Assembly (NCBI RefSeq): GCF_000308655.1 | Contig: NZ_BAGC01000044.1 | Coordinates: forward strand, 281,790 to 345,789 | Origin: Nocardia niigatensis NBRC 100131 | GTDB lineage: Bacteria > Actinomycetota > Actinomycetes > Mycobacteriales > Mycobacteriaceae | Direction of reading: 5' to 3' | Length of the DNA stretch: 64,000 nucleotides | In this document: positions 25,249-33,394 of the stretch, one piece after another | Layout of the letters: each line of letters opens with the position of its first letter | Numbering within the stretch: the first letter of the stretch is position 1 | Position numbers and translations under genes: made by a program | Notes under the pieces: generated by a model | Told to the model about the DNA's origin: nothing | Databases searched by the model: none | What the model saw: only the letters and a program-made list of their open reading frames with translations

Positions 25249-26739
25249 TCAGGCGCGAGCCGACGTAGTGGACTGGGAATCGGTTGCGGTGGAACCGGTT
25301 TCGGCTTCGAGCACCAGGGCTTCGGCCTCGATGACGACAGCGGCGTCGGCAGTTTCGGGAGTGAGCGCCCGCAGGCTCGGGCGGCGCATGAAGACCGCCC
25401 AGCAGACCACGCCGCACAGCACATAGAAGGCCATGAAGACCCAGAACGCGGTGGTCGCGGACTTGGTGGAGGCGTAGGAGGAGCGCAGCACCAGGTTGAT
25501 GCCGACACCGCCCAGCGCGCCGATGGCGCCGACGAAGCCGATGAGCGCACCCGAGGTATTGCGGGCCCAGGCCGCGCGGGTGGCCGAATCACCTTCCAGG
25601 GAGCGGGATTTCGCCTCGAAGACCGACGGGATGATCTTGGTGACCGCGCCGTTGCCGAAACCCGAGATGACGAACAGCGCGGTGAAGCCGATGATCATGG
25701 CCACCAGCACGCCGCCCTTCGGATGTCCGGCGTGGTCACCCATGCTCGAGGCCACCGTGACCACCAGGGCCGCCACGGTCATGGCGCCGAAGGTGAACAG
25801 CGTGACCTTGCTGCCGCCGATGCGATCGGCCCACTTGCCGCCGTAGGGGCGGGCCAGCGAACCCAGCAGCGGGCCGATGAAGGCGATCTGCGCGGCGTGC
25901 AGGGTGGCCGCCGCGACGCTCGCGCCGCCGGCCTTGAAACTGATCTGCAGCACCTGGCCGAAGGCGAAGCTGTAACCGATGAAGGAACCGAAGGTGCCGA
26001 TGTAGAGGAACGCGATGGCCCAGGACTGCGGCACCCGCAGCGCCTTGATCATGTAGGACAGGTCGGCCTTCTGGTTCTTGACGTTGTCCATGTAGAGCGC
26101 CGCGCCCAGCGCCGCCACCACGATCAGGGCCAGGTAGATCGCGCACACCACCGAGGCGTTGCCGTAGGCGTTGCCCAGGGTCGCGATCACCGCGAGGCCG
26201 ATCAACTGCACCACCGGCACGCCGATATTGCCGCCGCCCGCGTTGACGCCCAGCGCCCAGCCCTTGAGCCGCTGCGGGTAGAAGACGTTGATATTGGACA
26301 TCGACGAGGAGAAGTTGCCGCCGCCGAAGCCCGCGAAGGCCGCCACGACCAGGAAGGTCGTGTAGGAGGTGCCCGGCTGGTTGATGAAGTACAGCGCGAG
26401 CAGCGTCGGGATGAGCAGCAGCAGCGCGCTCACGATGGTCCAGTTGCGACCGCCGAACTTCGCGGTGGCGACGGTGTACGGGATCCGCATGAAGCCGCCG
26501 ACCAGGGTGGGCATCGCGCCCAGGAAGAACTTGCCGGCCGGGTCGATGCCGAACTTGTCGGTGGGCATGAACAGCACCATCACCGACCAGATCGACCACA
26601 CCGAGAACCCGACATGCTCGGCGAACACCGACCAGATCAGATTGCGGCGCGCGATGTCCTTACCACCGGCTTCCCAAGCCACGACATCCTCGGCATCCCA
26701 ATGCTCGATGTCGCGCTTGCGGGTCAGCGTCGTCAACAA
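25249..26739 (-). CDS. narK: NarK-type nitrate/nitrite transporter (assimilatory operon)
   Basis: A 496-aa major facilitator with 12 hydrophobic segments. NNP-family signatures GGGNFSSSMSNINVFYP and GAxxGGxGxNxxLR-like (GAIGALGGVGINLVLR) are present. TTG at 26739 is the likely start: AGGAGG lies 5 nt upstream, and the longer frame to 26844 has no supporting site. It is first in narK-nirB-nirD-nnaR-sirB. A strong GlnR-type box lies 128 bp upstream, so nitrogen-limited induction is expected. The C-terminal 45 residues are polar. Confidence 0.93.
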   Translation of the reverse strand: MLTTLTRKRDIEHWDAEDVVAWEAGGKDIARRNLIWSVFAEHVGFSVWSIWSVMVLFMPTDKFGIDPAGKFFLGAMPTLVGGFMRIPYTVATAKFGGRNWTIVSALLLLIPTLLALYFINQPGTSYTTFLVVAAFAGFGGGNFSSSMSNINVFYPQRLKGWALGVNAGGGNIGVPVVQLIGLAVIATLGNAYGNASVVCAIYLALIVVAALGAALYMDNVKNQKADLSYMIKALRVPQSWAIAFLYIGTFGSFIGYSFAFGQVLQISFKAGGASVAAATLHAAQIAFIGPLLGSLARPYGGKWADRIGGSKVTLFTFGAMTVAALVVTVASSMGDHAGHPKGGVLVAMIIGFTALFVISGFGNGAVTKIIPSVFEAKSRSLEGDSATRAAWARNTSGALIGFVGAIGALGGVGINLVLRSSYASTKSATTAFWVFMAFYVLCGVVCWAVFMRRPSLRALTPETADAAVVIEAEALVLEAETGSTATDSQSTTSARA

Positions 26740-26866
26740 GAGGCCCTCCTGAAATCTGGATGGCCCCAAGGTAGAAAACGGGTATTGCGGCGATGCTGCG
26801 CGAAATGACCGATAAATCAACGGTTGCTCACGAAATCCCAGCAAAGGGCGTGAGAACTCGCGTTAT

Positions 26867-26893
26867 GTTTCGAGCATGTGACACAAGGGTTTC
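26867..26893 (-). promoter_or_regulatory. GlnR-type binding site upstream of narK-nirBD
   Basis: On the plus strand the site reads GTTTC-n6-GTGAC-n6-GTTTC, that is GAAAC-n6-GTCAC-n6-GAAAC towards narK. This fits three of the four half-sites of the known gTnAc-n6-GaAAc double box of GlnR in actinomycetes exactly; the fourth is degenerate. It lies 128 bp before the narK start. Confidence 0.82.
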
Positions 26894-27008
26894 CGGCAGC
26901 CACAAATCGCCAGAAAACGCCTGAAAACACGAAACCGAGCCGGTAGGTGAGAGCCTTGCCACAAAAGCATGGCCCGAACCTCACGGCTCGGCAACTCGAA
27001 CGGTGAAT

Positions 27009-28298
27009 TTATTTCCAGGTGTCTTCCAGCATCTGCGGCTTGCACGCCACCCAGGCGCCCGCCATCAGGATCAGGACCGCCACCACCAGGAAGGCGAACG
27101 GCGCCGGCCAACCCCCGGTCATCGTGTGCAGCGTGCCGAACAGCAGCGGACCCACGCATGCCACGGTGTAGCCGACGCCCTGGGTGAACCCGGACAGCGC
27201 GGCCGAACCGGCGCCGGTGCGGGTCCGCAGATTGATCAGGGTCAGCGCCATCGGGAAGGTCGACGGGCCCAGACCCACCGCCAGCACCCACAGCAGCGGG
27301 GCGCTCATGGGCGCGAGCAGCAGACCGGCGAACCCGATGTAGAAGAACACCGCGCAGCCGATCACGACCGGGAACGGATTGGCCATGCGGCCCACCACGA
27401 TCGGCGCGCTCAGCGCGGCCACCAGGCCGATGAGGGCGAAGATGCCGACCATGCTGCCGCCGAAGGAGGCACTGGCGCCGGCATCGCTGAAGATCGTCGG
27501 CATCCAGGTGAACAGCGAATAGGTGATCAGCGAGGTCATGCCGAACATGAAGGCCATGCCCCAGGCCACCGGCGAGCGCCACACCTTGCCCGTGGATTCG
27601 ACCGCGTCCGAAGGCAATTCGGTGGTGTCCACGCGAGCGTGGTCACGCCGCACCCGCAGCACCGCGATCCACGGCAGCGCGGCGGCGAAGGCCAGCGCGG
27701 CCCACATGCCCAGCGACAGCCGCCAGCCGTGCGCATCCGCCACCGGCACCGCGATCAGGGCCGGGAAGACGGTGCCCAGCTGCACCATCACGATGTAGAC
27801 CGAACTGAGCACGGCCAGCCGATCCGAGAAGTACCGCTTCACCAGCGGCGGGATCACGACATTGCCGATACCCATGCCGGCCAGGGCCAGCGCGGAGAAG
27901 GCGAGCAGTTCCCAGGTGGCGGGCACCAGGGCGCGGATCACCGAGCCGATGCCGGTCACGACCATGGCCACCAGGGCCGTGGCCTCCAGGCCCAGGCGCC
28001 GCGACAGCACCGGGGTCAGCAGCCCACCGAGGGCGAACATCGCGGTCGGCAGCATGCCGAACACACCGACCACCGCGGTGGAGTAGCCGATGTCATCGCC
28101 GATGCGGGCGGCGAGGGGCGTGAATGCGGTGACGGCGACACGGAGGGTGAGGGCGGACACGACGATGGCGACGAGCACGAGCAGGCGGCCCTCGAACAGG
28201 GCGCGCTTCGACATTTCGGGGCGGAACCCGGTCGTCTCGGCGGGGGCATTGATAAGGCCCCGCTCGGGGGCCTTCGTCTCATCCATCGTCGCAGTCAC
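27009..28298 (-). CDS. MFS transporter, CynX/NimT-like
   Basis: A 429-aa 12-helix major facilitator. It shows the pattern of the CynX/NimT group (LRVAVTAFTPLAARIGDDIGYS, GMLPTAMFALGG, GNVVIPPLVKRYF, LGPSTFPMALTLINLRT). Relatives include cyanate and 2-nitroimidazole transporters; the substrate here is unknown. GTG at 28298 lies 6 nt after TATGAT (complement of 28305-28310), predicting a leaderless mRNA. It is divergent from a GntR gene, the usual arrangement for a transporter and its regulator. Confidence 0.86.
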   Translation of the reverse strand: MTATMDETKAPERGLINAPAETTGFRPEMSKRALFEGRLLVLVAIVVSALTLRVAVTAFTPLAARIGDDIGYSTAVVGVFGMLPTAMFALGGLLTPVLSRRLGLEATALVAMVVTGIGSVIRALVPATWELLAFSALALAGMGIGNVVIPPLVKRYFSDRLAVLSSVYIVMVQLGTVFPALIAVPVADAHGWRLSLGMWAALAFAAALPWIAVLRVRRDHARVDTTELPSDAVESTGKVWRSPVAWGMAFMFGMTSLITYSLFTWMPTIFSDAGASASFGGSMVGIFALIGLVAALSAPIVVGRMANPFPVVIGCAVFFYIGFAGLLLAPMSAPLLWVLAVGLGPSTFPMALTLINLRTRTGAGSAALSGFTQGVGYTVACVGPLLFGTLHTMTGGWPAPFAFLVVAVLILMAGAWVACKPQMLEDTWK

Positions 28299-28304
28299 CG
28301 ACAA

Positions 28305-28330
28305 ATCATAGGATGACCCGATGATATGAT
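28305..28330. promoter_or_regulatory. Divergent -10 elements for MFS and GntR genes
   Basis: ATCATA at 28305-28310 is the TATGAT -10 of the minus-strand transporter, and TATGAT at 28325-28330 is the -10 of the plus-strand GntR. Within it TCATaggATGA (28306-28316) is a small palindrome that a GntR dimer could use. The regulator binding both promoters is inference. Confidence 0.6.
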
Positions 28331-28339
28331 GCAACGAAT

Positions 28340-29047
28340 GTGAGGCAAGGTACGCTGTCACCCGTGCAACCAGTCCGGCGCACGAGCCTCATCGCCCAGG
28401 TGACCGAGCAGCTTCGTGCCGAAATCCGTTCCGGCCGTTGGGCCGTCGGCTCGCGTATCCCCACCGAACCCGAGCTCACCGAACTCACCGGCACCGGCCG
28501 CAATACCGTCCGCGAGGCCGTCCAGGCCCTCGTGCACGCCGGCATGCTCGAGCGCAGACAGGGTTCGGGCACCTACGTCATCTCCACCTCCACCCTCGGC
28601 GGCACCCTCACCGAGTACTTCGCCGACGCCCAGCAGCGCGACGTCCTGGAACTCCGGCGGGCCCTCGACACCACCGCCGCCCGGCTCGCCGCCGAACGCC
28701 GCGACGAGACCGACATCGCCACCCTGCGGCGCGTACTCGACGAGCGAACCCGCAACTGGGACACCGACTTCGACGCCGCCATCGAGGCCGACGTGCAACT
28801 GCACCGCGCTATCGTGGTCGCCAGCCACAATGCGGTGTACCTCGAGTTCTACGACTCGTTGCTGCCCGTCATCGCGGCCGGCATCCGGTTCCGTTCCGAG
28901 CGCGAGGGCGAGACCTACCACGACGAGCACGCCGACCTGGTGCAGGCGGTCATCGACGGCGACCCCGAGCGGGCGGCCCGCACCGCCAACTGCTTCCTCG
29001 ACTCGCTCATGGCCGAATACCGGACGCTTGATACGAATTTCGAGTAA
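28340..29047 (+). CDS. GntR/FadR-family regulator
   Basis: A 235-aa regulator. The N-terminal winged helix (SLIAQVTEQLRAEIRSGRWAVGSRIPTEPELTELTGTGRNTVREAVQAL) is followed by an FCD-type helical ligand domain (LELRRALDTTAARLAAERR...HRAIVVASHNAVYLEFYD...EHADLVQAVIDGDPERA) with the His/Asp metal-ligand pattern of that group. The start may be GTG 28340 (9 nt after TATGAT) or GTG 28364. It likely controls the divergent transporter. Confidence 0.88.
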   Translation: MRQGTLSPVQPVRRTSLIAQVTEQLRAEIRSGRWAVGSRIPTEPELTELTGTGRNTVREAVQALVHAGMLERRQGSGTYVISTSTLGGTLTEYFADAQQRDVLELRRALDTTAARLAAERRDETDIATLRRVLDERTRNWDTDFDAAIEADVQLHRAIVVASHNAVYLEFYDSLLPVIAAGIRFRSEREGETYHDEHADLVQAVIDGDPERAARTANCFLDSLMAEYRTLDTNFE

Positions 29048-29157
29048 CCGAAAGGTCACCACGCGACGCGCGGCCGGGTGAGGGCGAATTACCGTCTCCG
29101 TCACGGAAAAACACTCGGACGTAAAACGCGCTTCCTACGGTTGGACGCGACCGCAGC

Positions 29158-29182
29158 GGTTCCCCATACGACTCGGGGAACC
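29158..29182 (+). promoter_or_regulatory. Inverted repeat in the leader of the second narK
   Basis: GGTTCCCC and GGGGAACC form perfect 8-bp arms around 9 bases, 42 bp before the narK ATG. It may be an operator or a leader hairpin. The clear GlnR pattern of the other narK is not visible here. Confidence 0.5.
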
Positions 29183-29223
29183 CGTGATGAGGGCGGTCGT
29201 GACAGCCGAGAGGACAGGCGCTC

Positions 29224-30684
29224 ATGGCAACCGTAGTAGAGGCACCCGAAACCGCCATCACCTTCCAGAGACGCGGGCGGTGGATAGACCACTGGGAACC
29301 GGACAACACGGAATTCTGGGAAAACGGCGGCAAGCAAACCGCCCGTAAGAATTTGATGTTCTCGGTATTCGCCGAGAACCTCGGATTCAGCGTCTGGGTG
29401 CTGTGGGCCAGTGTGGTCACCGCCATGGGCTCGGCCGGATTCGCCTTCCTGAGCGCGAAGAATCCCGACTCGGTCAACAACGCGCTGCTGCTCACCTCCA
29501 CCCCGACCCTGGTCGGCGCAGCCCTGCGCGTGCCCTACACCTTCGCCATCCCACGATTCGGCGGCCGCGCGTTCACCGCCTTCAGCGCCGCCATGCTGCT
29601 GGTACCCACCCTGGGCCTGGCGTATTTCATCAACCAGCCCTCGACCCCCATGTGGGTGTTCATGGTGCTGGCCGCGATCGCCGGTGTCGGCGGCGGCAAC
29701 TTCTCGTCCTCCATGGCCAACATCAACTTCTTCTTCCCCGAGGGCAAGAAGGGCGCGGCGCTCGGCATCAATGCCGCGGGCGGCAATCTCGGTGTGGCAC
29801 AGACACAATTGTTCGTGCCGCTCATCATCACGCTCGGCACCCACATCATGGCCAAGGACGCGGCCGGCTACCGGTTCGGAATCACCCTCGCGGTGCTGGT
29901 GTGGATTCCGTTCATCCTGATCGCCCTCGCCGGCGCGCTGCGCTACATGGATTCGCTGTCCGGCGCGAAATCCGATGGCACGTCCTACAAGCGGGCCCTG
30001 GCCAACCGCCACACCTGGGTGATGGCCATCCTCTACATCGGCACCTTCGGTTCCTTCATCGGGTTCTCCTTCGCCTTCCCGACCCTGCTCAAGGCCAACT
30101 TCCCCAGCCTCGCCAAGATCGGCTGGATGGGCACGCTGGGCAACCTGGCCTTCCTCGGCGCGCTCGTCGGATCCATGAGCCGGCCCCTCGGCGGCTGGAT
30201 CGCCGACAAGCTCAGCGGCGCGAAGATCACGCTGTACGTGTTCGGCGGCATGGCCGTCGCCACCGCGCTCATCGTGGCGTCGTTGTCCGCCAAGAACTTC
30301 CCGCTCTACCTGATCTCGTTCTTGCTGCTGTTCGTGCTCAGCGGCATCGGCAACGGCTCGACCTACCGGATGATCCCGATGATCTTCACCGCCGAGGCGC
30401 GGCGGCGGGCCGCGGAGACCGGGCAGGACATCGGTGAGGCGCTGATCTCCGCGAAACGGCAGGCGGGCGCGGCCATCGGCGTCATCGGCGCGGTCGGCGC
30501 GGCGGGTGGCTGGATTCTGCAGCAGGCCCTGCGACTGTCGAACACGCACTACCACAGCATGAATCCGGCCTTCTGGGGTTATGTCGTGGCCTATCTCGCC
30601 ATGGGCGCGATCTGCTGGTGGTTCTACCTGCGCTCGTCCTTCGCGGTCGGACGCGCTCCCTCCCTGGCCCACGCCAACGTCTGA
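29224..30684 (+). CDS. narK: Second NarK-type nitrate/nitrite transporter
   Basis: A 486-aa 12-helix NNP transporter. GGGNFSSSMANINFFFPEG and AAGGNLG are the family signatures, and GAVGAAGGWILQQALRLS is the second nitrate signature region. A polar head (HWEPDNTEFWENGGKQTARKN) resembles that of the other NarK. ATG at 29224 has AGAGGACAGG upstream. It ends in a strong terminator, so it is monocistronic. It may serve respiratory nitrate uptake or nitrite export alongside NarGHJI; this is inferred from the two-copy arrangement. Confidence 0.94.
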   Translation: MATVVEAPETAITFQRRGRWIDHWEPDNTEFWENGGKQTARKNLMFSVFAENLGFSVWVLWASVVTAMGSAGFAFLSAKNPDSVNNALLLTSTPTLVGAALRVPYTFAIPRFGGRAFTAFSAAMLLVPTLGLAYFINQPSTPMWVFMVLAAIAGVGGGNFSSSMANINFFFPEGKKGAALGINAAGGNLGVAQTQLFVPLIITLGTHIMAKDAAGYRFGITLAVLVWIPFILIALAGALRYMDSLSGAKSDGTSYKRALANRHTWVMAILYIGTFGSFIGFSFAFPTLLKANFPSLAKIGWMGTLGNLAFLGALVGSMSRPLGGWIADKLSGAKITLYVFGGMAVATALIVASLSAKNFPLYLISFLLLFVLSGIGNGSTYRMIPMIFTAEARRRAAETGQDIGEALISAKRQAGAAIGVIGAVGAAGGWILQQALRLSNTHYHSMNPAFWGYVVAYLAMGAICWWFYLRSSFAVGRAPSLAHANV

Positions 30685-30762
30685 GCAGGCCCAGCTCTCG
30701 GGGCCCCAGGTGAAAGCTTCGGAAGCACGGTATTCCGAAGATCCCCATCCTCAGGGGAAGTG

Positions 30763-30799
30763 AAAGGCCGCGCCGGATTCGTCACCCGGCGCGGCCTTT
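30763..30799 (+). terminator. Rho-independent terminator of narK
   Basis: Two 14-bp perfect arms (30763-30776, 30786-30799; core GGCCGCGCCGG) enclose a 9-base loop and end in TTTT. It also faces the converging gene at 30834, so it can serve both strands. Confidence 0.9.
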
Positions 30800-30833
30800 T
30801 CGCGTGTCACGGCCATCTCGTGTGTTCCGTCCC

Positions 30834-31691
30834 CTAGAGCAGCAGGCGGATCATGTCGGCCGTACGGGCCAGACCCGGGAACGCCTCGGGGGTCGACCGC
30901 GGGTGCAGGGCGTGCACGGCCAGGCGGAACATGACCGCGCGCACCAGCATCTGCGGCCACTCCGGCAGCTCACCCCAGCGCTCCAGCAGGCCGTCGTCGG
31001 CCCCGCCCCAGGACAGGGCGTCGACCACGATGACCGCCGCCGCCCACGGGGCCGGCCGCCAATACGGGGTGATGTCGGTGAGGCCCGGCGCGAAAGCGCC
31101 CGAGAACAGGACGGTTCCGAACAGATCGCCGTGCACCAGCTGCGGCGGCGTGGCCACCGGCTTGCGCAGGGTGGACAGCTGGGTGATCAGGATCTGGCTA
31201 CGGTCGCCGTCCGGGGAGGTGGCCGGCAGCATGCCGCCCATCTTGAGACTGCGCAGCGGAACCGCTTCCCACGCAGCGCGATCCGCGGCCGCGAACACAT
31301 CCACGTCCGCCCACGGCGCGACCGGCTGCGCGGCCAGGAAACGCGGGCGCTCGAGATGCGCGGTGACCTGGTGCAGGCGCAGTGACACCGACACCACTTC
31401 GTCGTGCCGCGGCTCCGGGACACCCTCGAGGTAGGTGTCGGCGCGCCAACCGGATACGACATACCGTCCATCGGTGGCCCGCACCGGCCGCGCCAGGCGC
31501 AGCCCGTCGACCCGCAGCGTCTCGCGCACCTTCGCCGACCACGCGGCACGCGCGTGATCGGTCACCGGGCTCAACACCACATCGCCACAACGCCAGCCGC
31601 CGTCCCAGTTCCCCAGCGGAACCGGCACTTCCTCGCGCAGCCCGAAGGTCGAGCGCACATGCTCGGGAGGTTCCACAGCAGTCATGGTCAC
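30834..31691 (-). CDS. TIGR02569-family actinobacterial protein (kinase-like)
   Basis: A 285-aa protein I recognise as the actinobacterial family found next to moeB/moeZ. It contains QLVHGDLFGTVLF, like the catalytic loop HGDxxxxN of aminoglycoside-phosphotransferase folds but with the Asn replaced, and DITPYWRPAPWAAAVIVVDAL in the position of the metal-binding Asp. No substrate is known. GTG at 31691 lies 6 nt after TACCGT, so the transcript is probably leaderless; ATG 31685 is the alternative start. Confidence 0.8.
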   Translation of the reverse strand: MTMTAVEPPEHVRSTFGLREEVPVPLGNWDGGWRCGDVVLSPVTDHARAAWSAKVRETLRVDGLRLARPVRATDGRYVVSGWRADTYLEGVPEPRHDEVVSVSLRLHQVTAHLERPRFLAAQPVAPWADVDVFAAADRAAWEAVPLRSLKMGGMLPATSPDGDRSQILITQLSTLRKPVATPPQLVHGDLFGTVLFSGAFAPGLTDITPYWRPAPWAAAVIVVDALSWGGADDGLLERWGELPEWPQMLVRAVMFRLAVHALHPRSTPEAFPGLARTADMIRLLL

Positions 31692-31810
31692 GCGCGTACG
31701 GTACCGCTGTGAAGAGGCGGAAATCGGACGCCACGCTGTCCCGCCTCCCCGCGACCCGAGGCCGGACTCAGGTGCCGTCGGAGTGCCGTTGTCGACCGCC
31801 GGCGCGGCGC

Positions 31811-31854
31811 ACAACCGATTTCGGAGGTACCCGGATCCTTCCGAAATCAGTTGT
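31811..31854. repeat. 44-bp inverted repeat between moeZ and the TIGR02569 gene
   Basis: ACAACCGATTTCGGA (31811-31825) pairs with TCCGAAATCAGTTGT (31840-31854) with one mismatch. The loop is itself partly self-complementary. It follows the moeZ stop, so it may end the moeZ transcript. The ACAACCGATTTCG half recurs at 45888, at the edge of the dispersed repeat. Confidence 0.6.
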
Positions 31855-31881
31855 CGCCTCCCGATCGATCGACGTTCCTGG

Positions 31882-33066
31882 TCAGTAGACCGGCAAGGAC
31901 GGGTCGACCTGGTTGGCCCAGGCGACGATTCCGCCCTGAAGGTGGGTCGCGTCCGAGAAGCCGGCGTTCTTCAGGGCCGCGAGGGCCTCGGCGGAACGGA
32001 TCCCGGTCTTGCAGTGCAGGACGATCGGGGTGTTCTGCGGGAGCTCGGACAGCGCCTCACCGGAGAGGATGCGGTCCTTGGGAATCAGGGTCGCGCCCTC
32101 GATGCGGACGATGTCCCACTCCACCGGCTCGCGGACGTCGATGATCGCCACATCTTTGCCCGCGTCGAGCATCTCCTTGAGTTCACGGGCTGTGACGGTC
32201 GAGCCGATAGCCGCGGCCTGGCCCTCCTCCGACACCACGCCGCAGAACGCGTCGTAGTCGATGAGCTCGGTGATGAGCTGACGCTCGGGGTCGCGGCGCA
32301 GCTTGATGGTTCGGTAGGTCATGTCCAGTGCGTCGTACACCATGAGCCGGCCCAGCAGCGGGTCGCCGATACCTGTGATCAGCTTGATCGCCTCGGTCAC
32401 CATGATCGAGCCGATCGAGGCGCACAGCACGCCCAGCACGCCGCCCTCGGCGCAGGACGGGACCATGCCCGGCGGCGGCGCCTCCGGGTACAGGTCGCGG
32501 TAGTTGATGCCGCGGCCGTCGGGGGCATCCTCCCAGAACACCGAGACCTGGCCCTCGAACCGGTAGATGGAACCCCACACGTAGGGCTTGCCGGCCAGCA
32601 CCGCGGCATCGTTCACCAGGTAGCGGGTGGCGAAGTTGTCGGTGCCGTCGACGATCAGGTCGTAACGGCTGAACAGCTCGACCGCATTGTCGGGTTCGAG
32701 GCGAATCTTGTGCAGCACCACGGTGATTCCGGAATTGATCTCCAGAATCGAATCGCGGGCGCTGTCCGCCTTCGAACGGCCGATATCGGACTCGCCGTGA
32801 ATGATCTGACGCTGCAGGTTGGAGGCGTCGACCTCGTCGAACTCCACGATGCCGAGCGTGCCGACACCCGCCGCCGCCAGATACAGCAGCGCGGGCGAAC
32901 CCAGCCCGCCGGCGCCGATCACCAGCACCTTGGCGTTCTTCAAACGTTTCTGACCGTCCACCCCGAGGTCCGGGATGATCAGGTGGCGGCTGTAGCGGGC
33001 GACCTCGTCCCGGGTCAGCTCCGCCGCCGGCTCCACCAGGGGCGGCAGGGAGGGATGCGATGACAC
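31882..33066 (-). CDS. moeZ: MoeZ/MoeB-type sulphur-carrier adenylyltransferase with rhodanese domain
   Basis: A 394-aa E1-like enzyme that adenylates the C-terminus of sulphur carrier proteins (MoaD- and ThiS-type, CysO) and moves sulphur onto them. Residues 1-270 are the ThiF/MoeB domain: GAGGLGSPAL binds ATP, followed by DxxxxSNLQRQ and VDGTDNF. Residues 285-394 are a rhodanese domain whose active-site loop is CKTGIRS. GTG at 33066 has GAGGAG 9 nt upstream. It sits before the TIGR02569 gene, as in mycobacteria. Confidence 0.93.
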   Translation of the reverse strand: MSSHPSLPPLVEPAAELTRDEVARYSRHLIIPDLGVDGQKRLKNAKVLVIGAGGLGSPALLYLAAAGVGTLGIVEFDEVDASNLQRQIIHGESDIGRSKADSARDSILEINSGITVVLHKIRLEPDNAVELFSRYDLIVDGTDNFATRYLVNDAAVLAGKPYVWGSIYRFEGQVSVFWEDAPDGRGINYRDLYPEAPPPGMVPSCAEGGVLGVLCASIGSIMVTEAIKLITGIGDPLLGRLMVYDALDMTYRTIKLRRDPERQLITELIDYDAFCGVVSEEGQAAAIGSTVTARELKEMLDAGKDVAIIDVREPVEWDIVRIEGATLIPKDRILSGEALSELPQNTPIVLHCKTGIRSAEALAALKNAGFSDATHLQGGIVAWANQVDPSLPVY

Positions 33067-33216
33067 GTCTTCGGACTCCTCAATCGAATTCGCCGGAAAC
33101 TCGCGGCCATTGCTGCAACACCGCAAGGCGGGTCGTTCTTCCCCAGCCTAGGTGAGGTACGACTCTCGACGCTCTCAGGGGCTGACGCCCCGGAAAGCCG
33201 GGCGATCGGAGCAGCC

Positions 33217-33360
33217 TCAGACCCGGGCGGGGAGGTCGAAGAGGCGGAAGAGGTCCGGGGAGTGGCAGAGGTCCACGCGGGGGACACCGTCGCGATCGAG
33301 GGTGAGGACGTGGAGGTTGGCGGCTTCGACGACGTCGTGCCGTTGCCCGGCACCGGGGTT
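33217..33360 (-). pseudogene. 3' remnant of an ECF41/SigJ-like sigma factor (SnoaL end)
   Basis: Reading the minus strand back from the stop at 33217-33219 gives a run without stops: HDVVEAANLHVLTLDRDG, then VPRVDLCHSPDLFRLFDLP. This is the usual ending of the SnoaL-like domain fused to SigJ/ECF41-type sigma factors (LxxDxDGxxRVxLFxDPxLFxxFGLP). No start, sigma-2 or sigma-4 region lies upstream; the DUF3152 gene begins at once. So only the last 45-50 codons remain. Confidence 0.5.
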
Positions 33361-33394
33361 CGGCCGCAACGGAATCCGCCGAGCCCGAGGTGGT

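Noticed and set aside
29048..29160. GlnR box before the second narK
   Set aside because: GTCAC occurs twice but GAAAC is not at the required 6-base spacing, so it does not meet the pattern found at 26867-26893.
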